Shown one piece after another: positions 12,716 to 24,751 of a stretch of DNA of 64,000 bases; position 1 is the first letter of the stretch, and every line of letters begins with the position of its first letter. The stretch lies in contig JAPWGK010000003.1 in assembly GCA_029641185.1 (NCBI GenBank), forward strand, positions 620,001 to 684,000. The letters are read 5' to 3'. Under the pieces are notes generated by a model. The model was not told the origin of the DNA. It saw only the letters and a program-made list of their open reading frames with translations, and did no database searches. The position numbers were made by a program, and so were the translations under genes. Origin of the DNA: Pseudofabraea citricarpa. Taxonomy: Eukaryota; Ascomycota; Leotiomycetes; Helotiales; Dermateaceae.

Positions 12716-15022
12716 GATAGGTAGAGTGGTGGTGGGTGATTGGGTGATGGGGTGTGCATTCATTGATGGGATACCTGTATAGATTGTCATTTCGCGAGAC
12801 GGCAGGTCTTTTTCTTTCTCTCGGTCGGAGTTCATCAGGCGTGTGGGATTTCCTCTTCTTCTTCTTTTTGTTGCCTTTATTTGTAGCGCCGTCGTTCTTC
12901 GAGAACGATCGAATAGATGGCCTTTGTACGCATATTATGCCGTGTGTAATATGAATATGAAACGAACGGGATAGGACGAGACGAGATGGGACGGGATGGG
13001 ATGGGATGGGATGGAATGAAAAGAAAATAAACATAGGTCACAACCCCCCCTTCGCTGTGAACATCCATCTCGCGCCGTGCGCGTTGGTAGCAAAAGAACC
13101 GGATGATATATATCAAACCTGGCTTTTTCTACTCTCTACTATTCCAGATTCCAGTGCTACGTCTGTGAAAATACCTAGATATATAGCTAGACTGTCTTGG
13201 ACTTTGGGTTAGGCACTATACTCGACGTCTTTGAACTTCTCTGTTTTTGTTGCATATCGTCGTTTTGAGTACTACCCCCCCCCCCCCCCCCTCCTTTCTT
13301 TTGTTGCATATCGCACCGATATGGTATTTTTTGCTAAGTCTAACCCCCCCCCTCGCACTTTTGTTGCATATCGCACCGAATAGGGTATTTCTTGCTGTCT
13401 CAACCCCCCCTAATATTATTTTGTTGCATATCGCACCGAATAGGGTATTATTGCTATGAATGAGAACACTCTCTCCGTCCGAGGTTTAATAGTCTTGCTA
13501 ATAGATACCTATAGGTAGTAGGTATATGTGTATTTATCTTTGTTGTATATCGTCGTTTTTAAGTGTTATATCTCAACTGACCCCCCCCCCTTTCTTTTGT
13601 TGCACATCGCACCGATTACTATAAACCTCCCTCCCTGCTCAGAGGTAAATCCTCTAGGTAGGTAGGTACTTAGGTCCCTAGGTTTGGCGTGTACGTTCTT
13701 TCTTTTGTTATATGTCGTGCCGATTTTCATATTACTACACATGAAGACCTAGGTCTCCTCCGTCCGGGGTTTCGATAGTTTTGCTACATGTATATCTCTC
13801 TGGTAGTAATATCAGGTGACTAGACTGGGTGAATAGCTATCCCCTTATAAGCTTGCGGATCCTCACGATCCTCTATAGAATCATTAATATTACCTACTAG
13901 CCTAACGCGTATCATTTAGTAAATCCTACTATTATTATACGTAGGCCTACAGGTAATCACCCTCGATCACCTCTACTATAAGGCAGTACGGGTATATCGA
14001 CATTATCTTTTATTGTATATCACACCGGTTACTTTTCTTCCTTCTTTAACTAGAGTTGAATATTCGAGGTACTCGAGGTCTTTGAACCTTTCTTCTTTTG
14101 TTGCATATTGTCGTTTTGCGAGCTATATATCTCAACTACTCCCCCTCCCCCCCCTCTTTATTTTTTTGTTGCATATCGCACCGATATAGTATTACTATGA
14201 ACGAGACCCCCCCCCTTCTTTTGTTGCATATCGCACCGATATGGTATTTCTTGCTACATCTGACATCTGACCCCCCCCCCCCCCCCCATCATTATTTTGT
14301 TGCATATCGCACCGATTACTATAGAATCTTCTTCGTCTGCTCACGTCGCTAGACCTCGACGTTGCGATGGATATTTGCCAATTGGAAGGATTTCCCTTCG
14401 GGGGGTAGGATACAGGTGAATTGTTTTCTTCCCGCTTTACTATCTTGTATAATCTTAGCGGGTTTAGACAACTGAATAGGTTCTATGAGGTATATCATCT
14501 TCTTTAGTACTGATTTAAATCTACGTTGCTCGTAGTGTTTGGATTCTGCCTACATTCGATGTAGATATATCCAAACTTGGTTGGGATAGATACCTTCTTC
14601 CACGTTTATGCTGTTAGTGGTTCTGTGCTGTCAATGGTTCTATGCTGTTGTCACTTGTACTCCTGCTGGCAGTCGTTTTGCTATCGGACTCGGTGGTTTG
14701 ATTTCCCGGGTGTGTTTTATGTTATGATCTCTGCAATGGGCAATGAGAGCAGAAGTTGGAATAACAACAGGACTTGGAATAGCAAACGAGAATTGCATTA
14801 TTAGAACCGATATTTTTACAAGTTGAGGATATCATAAATAACACTAAAAAAGCGAGTGACAACTAGCTGTCTATCTATTCAGATTAGAAGGCGAAAATAT
14901 AAGATAACGAATAAAACAGATAAAACAGCTTTGTATCATCCATGCAGCCCACAAAACAAAAACGCCAAAGGCCCAAATTCACTTGAGGCCTTCTACTCCT
15001 TACCAATAATAGCACCGAGAAG
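12716..15022. other. Intergenic region dominated by a degenerate repeat field
   Basis: 12.72-13.24 kb is ordinary AT/GGGAT-rich spacer, including GGGAT tandem units at about 12985-13015. 13.24-14.32 kb is the poly-C/GTTGCATATCG repeat field described separately. 14.32-15.02 kb shows no gene. Confidence 0.6.
13244..14316 (+). repeat. Twelve-copy GTTGCATATCG repeat punctuated by poly-C tracts
   Basis: A core unit close to TTTTGTTGCATATCGCACCG recurs at about 13244, 13299, 13359, 13419, 13538, 13595, 13703, 14008, 14096, 14164, 14219 and 14295, all in the same orientation. Three neighbours (13299, 13359, 13419) are exactly 60 bases apart. Most gaps hold a poly-C run of 7 to 17 bases: 13275-13291, 13344-13352, 13404-13410, 13581-13590, 14207-14215 and 14271-14287. 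A second core form ends in TCGTCGTTTT (13244, 13538, 14096) and is followed by ATATCTCAACT in two cases. The segment before 13244 (CTCGACGTCTTTGAAC) recurs before 14096, so part of the field was duplicated. Copies at 13703 and 14008 have decayed with C-to-T-like changes. Confidence 0.9.
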
Positions 15023-15968
15023 CTAATAGTAATACTGCTCGACGTTATTGACGACGCCCTTATACCAATCGCCTCTGGCACAGGTGAAATCATAAAGCCT
15101 CGACGGGCCGTACGACGACTGATCCAGGACGATGTTGACAGATTCCGAGTACAGCATACAGATAGTTAGGTCGGAAAAGTCGAAAACCTGGCGGGCGACA
15201 CTGAAAGATTGGCAGCGGAGGGTAGCCCAGCAGGTATCGCGACAGTAATTCCCGTTGGCCATCTCTGGGTACTGGTGCAGAAGGTAGCGATTCTCGCCCG
15301 ATCCCACCGCGCCCGTGCAGTGCTCCGGCTCGGGTTCGCTGGTCGTGATAGTCGTAATGGCTGTCGCGGTGGCTGTTGCTACAGAGGTCCTCGTGCTGAA
15401 TATCGTGCTCGCTTTCCCTGTCGCTGTTGCTGCGTTCTGTACCGTACTGAAGAGCGTCTCTGTCACGGTGCTTCCTCCTAGGAGAGAGGGCGTGATGAAG
15501 CAGGAACAGGCGCTGCTGACGCTGTTTGCTGGGTATTGTGCGAGGTATGTAGGGAGCGGGCTAGCTACGATGCCGCGGTTCTGTAGGGCAGCGGGTACCG
15601 TCTTGCTGGAAGTGATAGTCTGGGTCTCGGTGCTAAGAGGGATTTCAGTGAGATGGAGAGACTAGCTTTTTTGGGAGCTATACTTACAACTGGACCGTCA
15701 CTAGAACGGTCGTGAGCGGCGTTACGGTTGCTACCGTTGTGGGTTTTGTCAAGGTTGCTTTGACGGTCGTTGTGCTTGTGGGCTTGATGAATCCAGAGCA
15801 GAAAAAACTGGCACTGCTGCTGTACCGTACATCCCTCAGTGCTCGAAGAACATTATCAGCGTTGCATACTGGTACTGCTCGCTTTTCGGCTGCGACTGAA
15901 AGAGCGCTGGCTGAGACGTAGCTGGAGAGCAGGCCTGCGATAACGAGGGTATTGCTTTGAAAATGCAT
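15023..15968 (-). CDS. Secreted cysteine-containing protein with a PAN/apple-like C-terminus
   Basis: Two exons (intron 15633-15687) give 296 residues. Residues 1-22 form a signal peptide (MHFQSNTLVIAGLLSSYVSA), followed by a dibasic AAEKR that may be a kexin site. The segment VCNADNVLRALRDVRYSSSA resembles the start of many fungal secreted proteins (a C.D..LRALR pattern). Next come Thr/Val-rich, likely O-glycosylated stretches, an ACSCFITPS element, and a C-terminal part (HCTGAVGSGENRYLLHQYP to the end) with five spaced cysteines, reminiscent of PAN/apple-like modules that bind protein or carbohydrate. It probably acts at the cell surface or outside the cell. No catalytic motif is visible. 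The domain call is a resemblance and has not been verified. Confidence 0.68.
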
Positions 15969-18411
15969 CGTAGGTGAAGATTTGAACGAGTGAAAGTATC
16001 TCTCAGAAATGGAGAAGTTGGTGTATAGGTAAGGAACGGTAATGGATCTTTAGAGTTGGTCGCTAAGACTGTTGTGGATAATAATGCTTCTCGCTGAGAA
16101 ATTCCCCAGATATATAGTTATCCACACGACGTGCGATTCCTTACATGCCCATCTAGAACACTCGCTAATGTTCGTGAAATCGCTACTGTCATTCTGCGTC
16201 TCTATACAGTCGGGGCTTGATAGTTTTGTCTAACTCACGAAGAAAGATGGAAAAGAGAACAACTACTGCTTCTACTTACCTTGAGCTGGCAAAAACTAGT
16301 AAACACTGCCAACCAAATTATAAGAAGGGGCGTGATAGTATGAGTAGATTTCGGATCCAGTAGACAACATTCAAGGTAGTTTCTACCATAGAAGAAGAGT
16401 GAGCTCTGCCATCGTGTCCGTAGTTCAACACTTGACTCTAGCTAACATCACTTTAGAGCCACTAGGCTAAGATGTCAAGTATCGTTATTGCGTACTCAGA
16501 CCGTTCAGTTCGTTTTACACAGCCAATCACAAAACGATGCCTCTGTTCACATCAAACTCGCTAGCGAACAGAAGTTCCCACCTCGGCTCGGGTATAATAG
16601 CACATATGCCACGGGACAAAGAGATACTTCTGTTGCCTAGTAAGTTTGGCGTGGAAAGAAGTACCAGTTTCTGATTGGCTATGCTGGATGATCTGAGTTA
16701 CTCATCTCAAGGTATGCAGCTATGCAGATCCGACTTCTTAGCTCGCACGAGCGACTAAGCATCTAGGATCAATGTTGAGCCCGAGCATGGGGCTTAAAAA
16801 TCATGAGTTTCGCTCTCAATCTAGAACGGATAAGACAAACCCTGGCTGATTTGGTAGGACAGGGTAGGCTCTTGGCGAGCTAGGAAGTTTACTGCTTACT
16901 GGAGATTCACTCGTGGCTGAAATCTTCGTTTGAATACCCCAGATTTGGGTGCCGCGTGGTTCAAGGCAGCTGAAGCGCTACAGACGCGCCCTAGAACTTG
17001 AAACAATGGTTGATAACCGCGGGAACATAGCCCAGCCGTGAAACTTGGCATTTCCAGAGACCTGGGACAAACTCTAATGCTGCTGCAACATCCAGCCAGC
17101 TGGTAAGAAGAAAATCACTCTTGAAATCAGTGGCACATCAAATCTGACAAGTATAGGTATTTAACTATGAGGACTCACGATGAAGCAAGTGAACTCTGAC
17201 CTGAGATTGTGAGAAAGAATTGCTTGCACGGAGAATGGCCGGCTGGCTAGTCATGATCACATGTGAGCTCAATTAGTCAATAGCTCGCTTGGGATTTTAG
17301 CTAGTCAGCCAAGGATTTGGCACCTCTCAAACACTATTGACAATTAATGTTGGCGGTTCTGTGAAACGCATATAATATAGTTGTCCAGCAACTCTGATAG
17401 ATTTCTAATCCGATGGTTGGTGTTGGATACCCTGTCCCTCACTTTCTCGCAGCAAGTTATCTCAAGCGAGATAATGCCGAGAATATAAGCGAGCATAAAT
17501 TATGTCACCTTGTTAAAAGAGTTGTAGAATTTATTGTTGTTTTCTAGTTCATTCTTTGAACTTTTAATCCCATAAACTGTGCGTTCGATGTTCCTTGGCT
17601 CGCTTTTGTTTGTCATAACAGCAGAAAATGTTTCATGTTCTGATTTGTTCTATTGAGCGGGCTACGAAAAAGGAAATTATGCTCCTGTTCTTGAGTTTCT
17701 CATTAAGCCACTAGTTTGTTAAGTCTAACCTACGAGGAATCTTCATTTAGTGTGATTCTTCAGAGCTTATAGATTGTGGATTTCTCTGACTATAAATCAC
17801 CGACTATTTACACAGCCACCTTTTCGGAGTTGAAAAGAAGCGGGGAAATCTCAAGACCACGTTGGAGCGATCTAATAGATCAACCTTGTTACCAATCGTC
17901 CAAAAAGAAGCTCCGATCTGTCCGATTAAATGACCTAGGAAGAGTGCGGCTGACTTTGACAGTAGAAATGCGATTCATGTGGCAGGGAGGCTACTACCCT
18001 CGCCCCCACCATCACAATGATCAGGCCAACAAACGCGAAACAGATAGGAAATTAATATCCTAATATCTCCCCGTATGTATTAGCATCAGGTCCGGTACTT
18101 GGAAAACCAACCAATCAACGACCTCTTGCATGTGTTTGGGCTGCTCATGGTTAAAAGTAAGCCACAAGCAAACACTGCCTCCACACTACCTAGCTGCATC
18201 TGCACCTTATTTTTGAGCCCTGAGATACGCCCTGTCCAGACATTGTATAAGATACGCAGATCCTCAACTCCGTTCTTTATAATTCTTATATAGGATCTCT
18301 AATTTCTATCGTTTTTCGAAAGACAGCTGCGTGATAATCTTTTAAGCAGCACGACTCCATCCTTATCGTCAAGTGAGTTAAACTCACACTTTCTGGCACT
18401 GAAAACTCGAA
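15969..18411. other. Gene-free, AT-richer 2.4 kb
   Basis: I see no frame with coding character and no recognisable transposon protein. The first 150 bases are the promoter of the minus-strand gene ending at 15968. An old, decayed repeat is possible, but nothing specific supports that. Confidence 0.5.
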
Positions 18412-19436
18412 ATGGCAAATAATACAACCTATCCTGGCCTCGCTCTAAATTTTTCCGATCAGCTAAACCAGACAAACTGGCAATTTTGTTACCTCCCCTC
18501 TGAACTCCTGGAATTTCCACCGCGAGCAGGAGTCTGTCCATCAGAATCGTCTTCCCTCATCTCTCTAGCTATTTACAACGGGCTCTCCGGTGCTTTCAAT
18601 TTAATCCTCGGCCATGCACACACGCAGAAGAAAATCCAAGACCAAATTCCCACATGTCTGACATGGTTGAAATCCTCGTCGTGTGACTGGTCGCCTCATG
18701 CCGCGCTTTTCATGACCGGCCTTCAGATACTCGGCATGGTGCTAACTACAATTATCGCACGCTCGAATGGATTTGCTGCTTCCTTTGTTGCTTTGCTGGG
18801 CCTCTGGACTTTGAGGCCGCGGCTGGCTCTCCTCACATTCCTCTATGACTTCTGTAGTCGTTGTAAGATTCGCGGCCGAGTTTCATCCTGCATTGGCCTG
18901 GCCCCCAAATGGGAAAACCCTTACAGTTACACGCTAAGAGACACTATTTTTTCCGAAAGTCTTCTCAACCTATTCAGTGTTTACTTCGCACTTAACCTAT
19001 TTCAACAAATGAATCTGGATGGCTTTGAATGCCAGAACCGGGATTCCGACCCTAGGATTCTGTGGGTTAGTCTTTTCAAGGCTGCCCTGGGATGGAAGAT
19101 CGTCGGTGGTGTTCTGTCAGCATTTGTACTCGCAGTTCAATTCATCAACTACCTGAAGGGCGAGGTAAAGCTAGGAAAGCGCATATGGCTCACCGCCCTG
19201 TCCATAACATACATCAACTTCTTGACAAGCTGGGGACTTTGGATACGTACGCAACATACCTTTTCAAATTTTAACAACGTCTTCCAAGCTTGCTAACTGT
19301 GTTGATAGTCTTTATTATAAAGGCCAAAGCGACGTACTGTCCCGGAAGTATTGTTGGAACTAGTATCACTTGGGGTATTATTCTGACATTCCATTCTTTA
19401 ATGAGGTGTCTGCTGGGAGGCGGGACGATGTCATAA
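18412..19436 (+). CDS. Multi-pass membrane protein of unknown function, 320 aa
   Basis: Two exons (intron 19247-19308, with a TGCTAAC branch site 17 bases before the acceptor) join in phase. The N-terminal 35 residues are polar with N-glycosylation sites (NNTT, NFS, NQT), so this end may face outside the cytosol. About seven hydrophobic segments follow: near residues 48-64, 98-118, 120-140, 180-198, 220-245, 255-277 and, after the intron, 300-312. Between the second and third is the motif IARSNGFAASFVALLGLWTL followed by RPR. I do not recognise the family. A transporter, channel or receptor-like role is possible but not shown. It lies at the left edge of the accessory block and is transcribed toward the STAND-N gene. 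Confidence 0.65.
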
Positions 19437-20202
19437 ATCGGTGCTTGGTATTTCAATGGGTCTGCTGATAAATAAGAGTACAAATAACTTAGATTTCAAA
19501 TCTCATGGAATGTAATCAACAACTGCTAGATAGAATGGGTTGGTGGCCTTAAGAGCTATTACAGACTGCGCGCCTTAACATATAAGCATTCGGCCATAAT
19601 TTGCGGAATCATCAATAAACTTTGCTTTTAGAATTAATTACTTGACATTCGTTGTGCCATTCTCCCGTTCCTGTTCTAACGTACAAGATCAGTGCCCAGA
19701 AGCCTTGCGAAGAGCTCTCGGTGGGTGTTGTAGGTCGTTTTAGATCTCTTTCGGCTTTGTCATGTAGTACTGGCTACTTACCCCCAAGTATCTATGACTT
19801 ACGAGATATCATTTTTTCGTTCCTGAGTGAAATTTGCTTGGTTCAGAAATGTCATTCGACGCTGAAGATATTCCTAAGCGAGCCTAACATGAATGGCTCA
19901 GCTTGTATTGGCCATGCAGTATTATTCGCATTAGTTTGCTGCATCTCGATTAATCCAGCAGGTTGTATTCAACCTACTGGTGAGCCTACCCCGCACCTTC
20001 TTCTACAGCCTCACTGATCAAGAGGTGCAGTGGCTGTGCGTATGGAATAAGGAAGAACCATGTGGTATTTTATGTTATAAGGCGAGCCTTGTGCGGGTTT
20101 GAAAGTTTTAACATTTTTTTCATGGCCCAGGAGGTTTTGAACATTCAACACGATTACTCGTCGCTACACTTTATCAAGGTCCTCTTTTGAAAGCTAAAAC
20201 CA
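19437..20202. other. Intergenic
   Basis: The 3' end of the membrane-protein gene and promoter of the STAND-N gene. A small frame encoding MNGSACIGHAVLFALVCCIS at about 19891 is signal-peptide-like but too short and unsupported to call. Confidence 0.5.
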
Positions 20203-21680
20203 ATGGATCCACTCTCGATCGCAGCCAGTATCGTCGCTCTTTGTTCAGCAGCAGACATCGTTCGCAAGTTCGCGATTTCGGCTTATCGGACCAGCAAGAG
20301 AGTCAAAGGAGCTAAAGAGGAAATTGGTACCTTTTCAAAAAATGTTCGTTTATATGGCGACTTAATCATGCTAGCTAGTAGAGCTTTGGAACCCTTTGAC
20401 AACCCGGACAGCCAACAACCGCCCGTGATTCTATACCTATCTAAACACCAAGTTCTAGATCAACTCATTGAACAGTCCAAGTATCTCATGGGTGAGCTTG
20501 GAGGCTACATACCTAAGATTATAGATCTTAGAGACATACCGGGATGGCTTGTCCGTTTAAAATGGACACTACAGAAGAAGGAAATTGACGCTCTAAGTCC
20601 AAAAATGGAGAGCCTAAAGTGTAGCTTCAATCTCGTTCTAAATAGCGTGCTCCTTGAAAAAATCCGATTGCTCCCTCGGACTCAATCGAACAACAGAGAA
20701 ATGTAAGTATAGATACTCGGTACAATCAAGCTGACGTCTGACAACAAACCAGAAAGAGACTTAGATTTGCACTCACATGTACTATGGAAGATGCGAATCG
20801 AGTACAGGAGAAACTAGAATCCCAACCAGCCCGTTACCCTGGAGGAGCTGACGACTCTTTCCTTTCACTTGGCCGCCAAATTAAGGTGGCCCTTGTAGAT
20901 TTGAGCACGAGTCTTGTCAAAGAAAGGCGGGTTCCTGGCTTTCCGCCTACTAGAAGCTCACCCACGTCTTCTTCAGTGTATACGGCTCCTCAATCACCAA
21001 TCAACACCATTGATACAACACGATCCTCAACATCTCCTACTTCTGCACAGCATTCTAGTACAACATTTACAGCTTCAAACGTCACTCCAACAAGAAACCG
21101 CCGACGACAGAAAAGAGCAGTGTCCAGCCCAACAAGCACAGTACGAAACCGCCAACCGTTGGAGCCAACGCCTGAAAACTCCCCTAACGCTAGCAATCAA
21201 TGCGCTCCATCAGCAGTAAATACGGTTTCTCGCCCGGCTCCAGTCAGCCAATTTCTAAGCGTCTATGAAAATACCAATTTGCTACGGGTCAACCTCTCTC
21301 AAAACTCTCGTGGTGAGATTGGGTACTTGACTACACCATCTGGTCCGGCGTTTGTTACAGCATTAGTTGATCAAGATCTTAGCGAGAACTTCATCACACA
21401 ATCCTACGCCGTCAGACATGGTCTTGAGATTGACTTACTCGACGACGACGCAGAGGAAGGAGAGGAAGGAGGAATTTGGATAAGCATTGGGAATGGAAAG
21501 CTGGAAAGATGCGTCGGTAAGGTGAAGCTAGAATGGAGTAAAGGACCATTATCACGGAAACGGCCGTTCCCTGTTTATTGTTGGGTTTGTGTTCACAGAA
21601 TTTGGGATGGCGATGTCACTTTTGGAAGACGGTTCTTAGAAAAAAAGGATTATTACTGGGGAAATAGCGGCCGAGTTTAG
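20203..21680 (+). CDS. STAND-type N-terminal domain fused to a retropepsin-like domain
   Basis: Two exons (intron 20703-20752) give 475 residues. The start, MDPLSIAASIVALCSAADIV, is the signature opening of the N-terminal helical domain of fungal STAND/NLR-like proteins (SesA/Helo-like class), about residues 1-165. A Ser/Thr/Pro-rich linker follows, about residues 215-330. The C-terminal 145 residues look like a retropepsin fold: an AFVTALVDQDLSENFITQSY flap-and-active-site-like segment, GIWISIGNGKLERCVGKVKL, and DVTFGRRFLEKKDYYW, which matches the family's D..xG..FL ending. The catalytic D-S/T-G triad is VDQD here (about residue 373), so proteolysis is doubtful. No NACHT/NB-ARC P-loop is present. 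A non-self-recognition or regulatory role is possible by family; binding rather than cutting is my inference for the C-terminal domain. Confidence 0.75.
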
Positions 21681-22626
21681 GCACCTTATACAAGTTCCTT
21701 CTATAATTTAGACGCCAAAATCGGGTATGTTTGGGCCCATGTTTTTAGTCATTTCAAAACACTAAATTCTTTGCAAGTACTTTGTAGAGCTTAGGTTCCA
21801 GTCTGAGACCCCAAATCGCTGTATTTTCCTCTCACAGATCCCTTTGCCAGAGAAATAATGTCAGTCAAAGTATAAATGTCTTGAATTCTAAAAGTGAAAA
21901 CTATAGCCTCCTATAAAGATAATTCGTTATAATATAGTCTATAATCTTAATCAGCCTGCTTCTTATCTTCCTAAATGTAACCTATCTACAAGATTCGTAC
22001 TTGCATGTAATTGGCCCTCTCTTAATGAGTATACATTTACATTCTCGACTTTCAGTATACACCAATGGAGTTTGTAGTCTCAAGCTATTTGTACCATTGA
22101 CTATCATACCAGCATCTAATAAGACTTTCACCGTCTCGTCATGGCCCCCGTCACAAGCTCCACAGAGAAAAGTTTCGCGATAATTATTTTCTCTATTTAC
22201 ATTAAACTCCATCAATATCAACAACTGCACAGTCTCACAATGTCCTTCAGCTGACGAGTAGTAACGGTTTCGGGAAGTCTGTTTTGTATTAGTACATCCC
22301 GAAAAGTATATGACAGTAGCGTATAGGGCGTTGTAGAGTGGGTGGTATCTTTCGTAAGAATAATTTTACTAACTAAGACTTATTCTTTTCGATAATTTTC
22401 ACTTGATAGTATCAATTCTTTCACATTAATTTCAGGTTATAGATTATGTATTAAAATCTGTTTCGACTGCCGATAGATTAATAAGGGGGAACACACACAC
22501 TGGAATATTGTCATGTTCTAGGGGAGTCACGACATAGGGAAGAGACAAGTGCGGAGCAAGTTGGATAGGTCGAATTCTTATTTTCTTGAAAAATGATTAT
22601 CGCCATATCTAAGCGCGTTAAATCAA
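21681..22626. other. Intergenic with an ankyrin relic
   Basis: AT-rich and decayed-looking. It holds only the ankyrin fragment at 21982-22230; the rest shows nothing I can identify. Confidence 0.55.
21982..22230 (-). pseudogene. Ankyrin-repeat fragment
   Basis: An 82-residue minus-strand frame reads MQLLILMEFNVNRENNYRET then FLCGACDGGHDETVKVLLDAGMIVN, close to the ankyrin pattern (G.T.L..A...GH.E.V..LL..GA.VN). Two repeats are visible. The frame has no plausible start or further repeats, and the flanks are AT-rich without coding character. I read it as a broken remnant of a larger ankyrin protein, perhaps of the STAND/ankyrin type, given the STAND-N gene 300 bases away. Confidence 0.6.
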
Positions 22627-24428
22627 TCAAGAAGTTACTTCAGGAACAGCCGCTGCAACCCACACAACATTCTCCCAACCTGGTCGCCTTGTGATTCTGG
22701 CTCTTAAGTCGGCGTTCTGATCTGGTCTAGCTGTTCCAGTTGTCAGCTTCGGCTTACCAGCCCGTGGCAAAGGAAATGCTCTCCCATCAGCGGACGTGAT
22801 GTCAAATCCATTAAGCAGTACCACCATTATACCCAAAACCTCAGCCGCTGCAAAATTACGACCAGGGCATAGCTCTTTACCTCCACCGAAAGGGAAATAA
22901 GCTTTTTTGCGGAGGTTGATGATTGATTCACTGCCATCAAAATCGGTGCGGCTCTTCTGTCCCTGTTGCTTCTTAGCCCGTCCAAGAAAGCGTCCAGGGT
23001 CAAAATCCTCTGCCATTGCACCACCCCACAACTTTGGGTCACGAAGGCTGACTGTCGTTGGAATCATGACGGTGATTCCTTTCTTCAGAAGATAGCTGCG
23101 GCCCTTTGCTTCATCTCCTTCTGAGAGGAAAGTATCCTCTACTACACGACGATGTAGCGTTGCTATTGAAGCTAAGCGATGAGCCTCGCGAAAAACTGAC
23201 GTTAGTTTCGGACAAAGATTGTCCAGTTGGCCAACTTCAATAGCGACTTGGCGCTCACCGTTTTGTAGGCTTTGCTGCTTCACAACCATAATGACTTCCT
23301 CTCGTAAGCTAGCTAGGAGCTCTGGTCGGCTGTATATGTGCACTAGTACCCAAAAAGTTGTCGGGACCACATTCATCAACGACGCATGTATGACTTGTGT
23401 GTAAGCAGCAGCCATATCACTAGCGCTAAAGCCATATTGTTTTTGCATGGCAATTATGTCAAGCGTCAACTCAGAGACGTCGTTGAGGTCACGCCCCTCG
23501 GTGAAGTAGATAGTCAAGGCCTTTAGTATAGCAGTATAACCTTGATGAGACGCACGATCCTTTATAGCCGCCAAAGGTGTTCGACGTGAGATGTCACCAG
23601 ATTCCCAGCTCCTACAAATTGGTTAGGCAAACTTAGGAAAGTACGCGATTAGAAAAGGGACAATAAAGGACTGACCAATAAGCATCAATTAGTGAAGGGT
23701 CATTTTTCCATGGATTTTTATGCTGGCCAAGTAGTGTCGTGGTTGTAACCATCGTCATTATATTTCGTAACCAGATCCAGAGACTGTCAACTTCTATGAA
23801 CATATTTTCTTGAGATTCCGAAGCAAAGGAATCTAGAAAGATCGAGGACATTTCTCTCACTGCAGCAGTGTTCATTCTCTTCAAGGATTCGCCTGCCAAT
23901 CTCATTGCAAATAGCTGCATCGTGCGCTCATGCATACCATCTTTGGCATAAGTCCGTCGTGCTAAGGAAGATAGTTCATGTATTCGGCTGACATATTCGT
24001 TGACCAATGGTGCGAAGCTAAGTGCTTTGCTACGGAAGGCTGCTTGAACAAGTTGAGGAGAGTTGATCACATAGACTTTCCCGTTGAGCATTGGAAGCGT
24101 GCTAATGGGATGGCTCGTTTTTCTACTATAGCAGTTTTAGCGGTTTTAGTATGTATCTTTCACTCGAGAGATATCCCTAACTAGAGATGACTTACTGGAG
24201 TTCGAAAAGATACTGATGTGGGTGCTGTACCAATCCGAGAAGGTGACCGAAAATTGGAATCTTAGGTTGTACGAGCGGCGGCTCTCGTGGATCGAGCTGA
24301 ACAGATGACACGCGCCATAGCTTTCGAATTAAAATAATAGAGGCCATGAGGAAGATAGGGAGAAGATACTTCTGGGCATCTGGGATAGACGCTGAGACAT
24401 CCTGGGACATTTTCGTCCCGTTAAACAT
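22627..24428 (-). CDS. Cytochrome P450, CYP7/CYP8-like type
   Basis: Three exons (introns 24126-24195 and 23612-23675) join in phase to 555 residues from the ATG at 24428; a second in-frame ATG at 24410 is equally plausible. One N-terminal membrane anchor (KYLLPIFLMASIILIRKLW) is followed by a Pro-rich hinge (PREPPLVQPKIPIFGHLLGL). The I-helix region (HASLMNVVPTTFWVLVHIYS) lacks the usual acid-Thr pair and instead has N..P..FW, as in CYP7 (sterol 7alpha-hydroxylase) and CYP8 (prostacyclin synthase) relatives. The EAHR K-helix motif and the heme-binding loop FPFGGGKELCPGRNF are intact. A microsomal monooxygenase or isomerase acting on a sterol or lipid is the likely role; the substrate is unknown. 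It is divergent to the second P450. Confidence 0.85.
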
Positions 24429-24751
24429 GTTGCTTGGCCAAGAAATTTGTTTGGAAACAATAAATGCTGCTGAGTTCTCTAATATCAACAGATGTAGATT
24501 TGGTTGGGACCTGTTTCTGTAAAGGATTTGCTTTCTTATATCATCGCCGGATTTATACGTTAAGCATCCGCTTCTCGATGAAGGGGCATTCTAGCGAAAC
24601 AATTAGCCTGACGCAAGTATTTGTCCCGCTGAACGAAGCATGCATGCAGCTGAAATAATTCCGAAGGCGGTCTACGACCGACACTCCTTGTCGATAGATT
24701 ATGCATGCTGGCGTGGTAATGGCTGTGTCAGAGAAAGGATAATACTATCCG

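Noticed and set aside
13244..14316. Regularly spaced repeats that superficially look like a CRISPR array
   Set aside because: The spacing is irregular overall, spacers are poly-C and low complexity, and the gene content is fungal; it is a minisatellite-like field.
18412..19436. Membrane protein as a Pyr4-type terpene cyclase for the nearby P450s
   Set aside because: It is too long, with seven or so segments and none of the short acidic motifs of that family visible; the similarity is only in being multi-pass.
24429..24488. Upstream extension of the first P450 frame
   Set aside because: It begins with TTG, not ATG; the first ATG is at 24428 and still precedes the membrane anchor.
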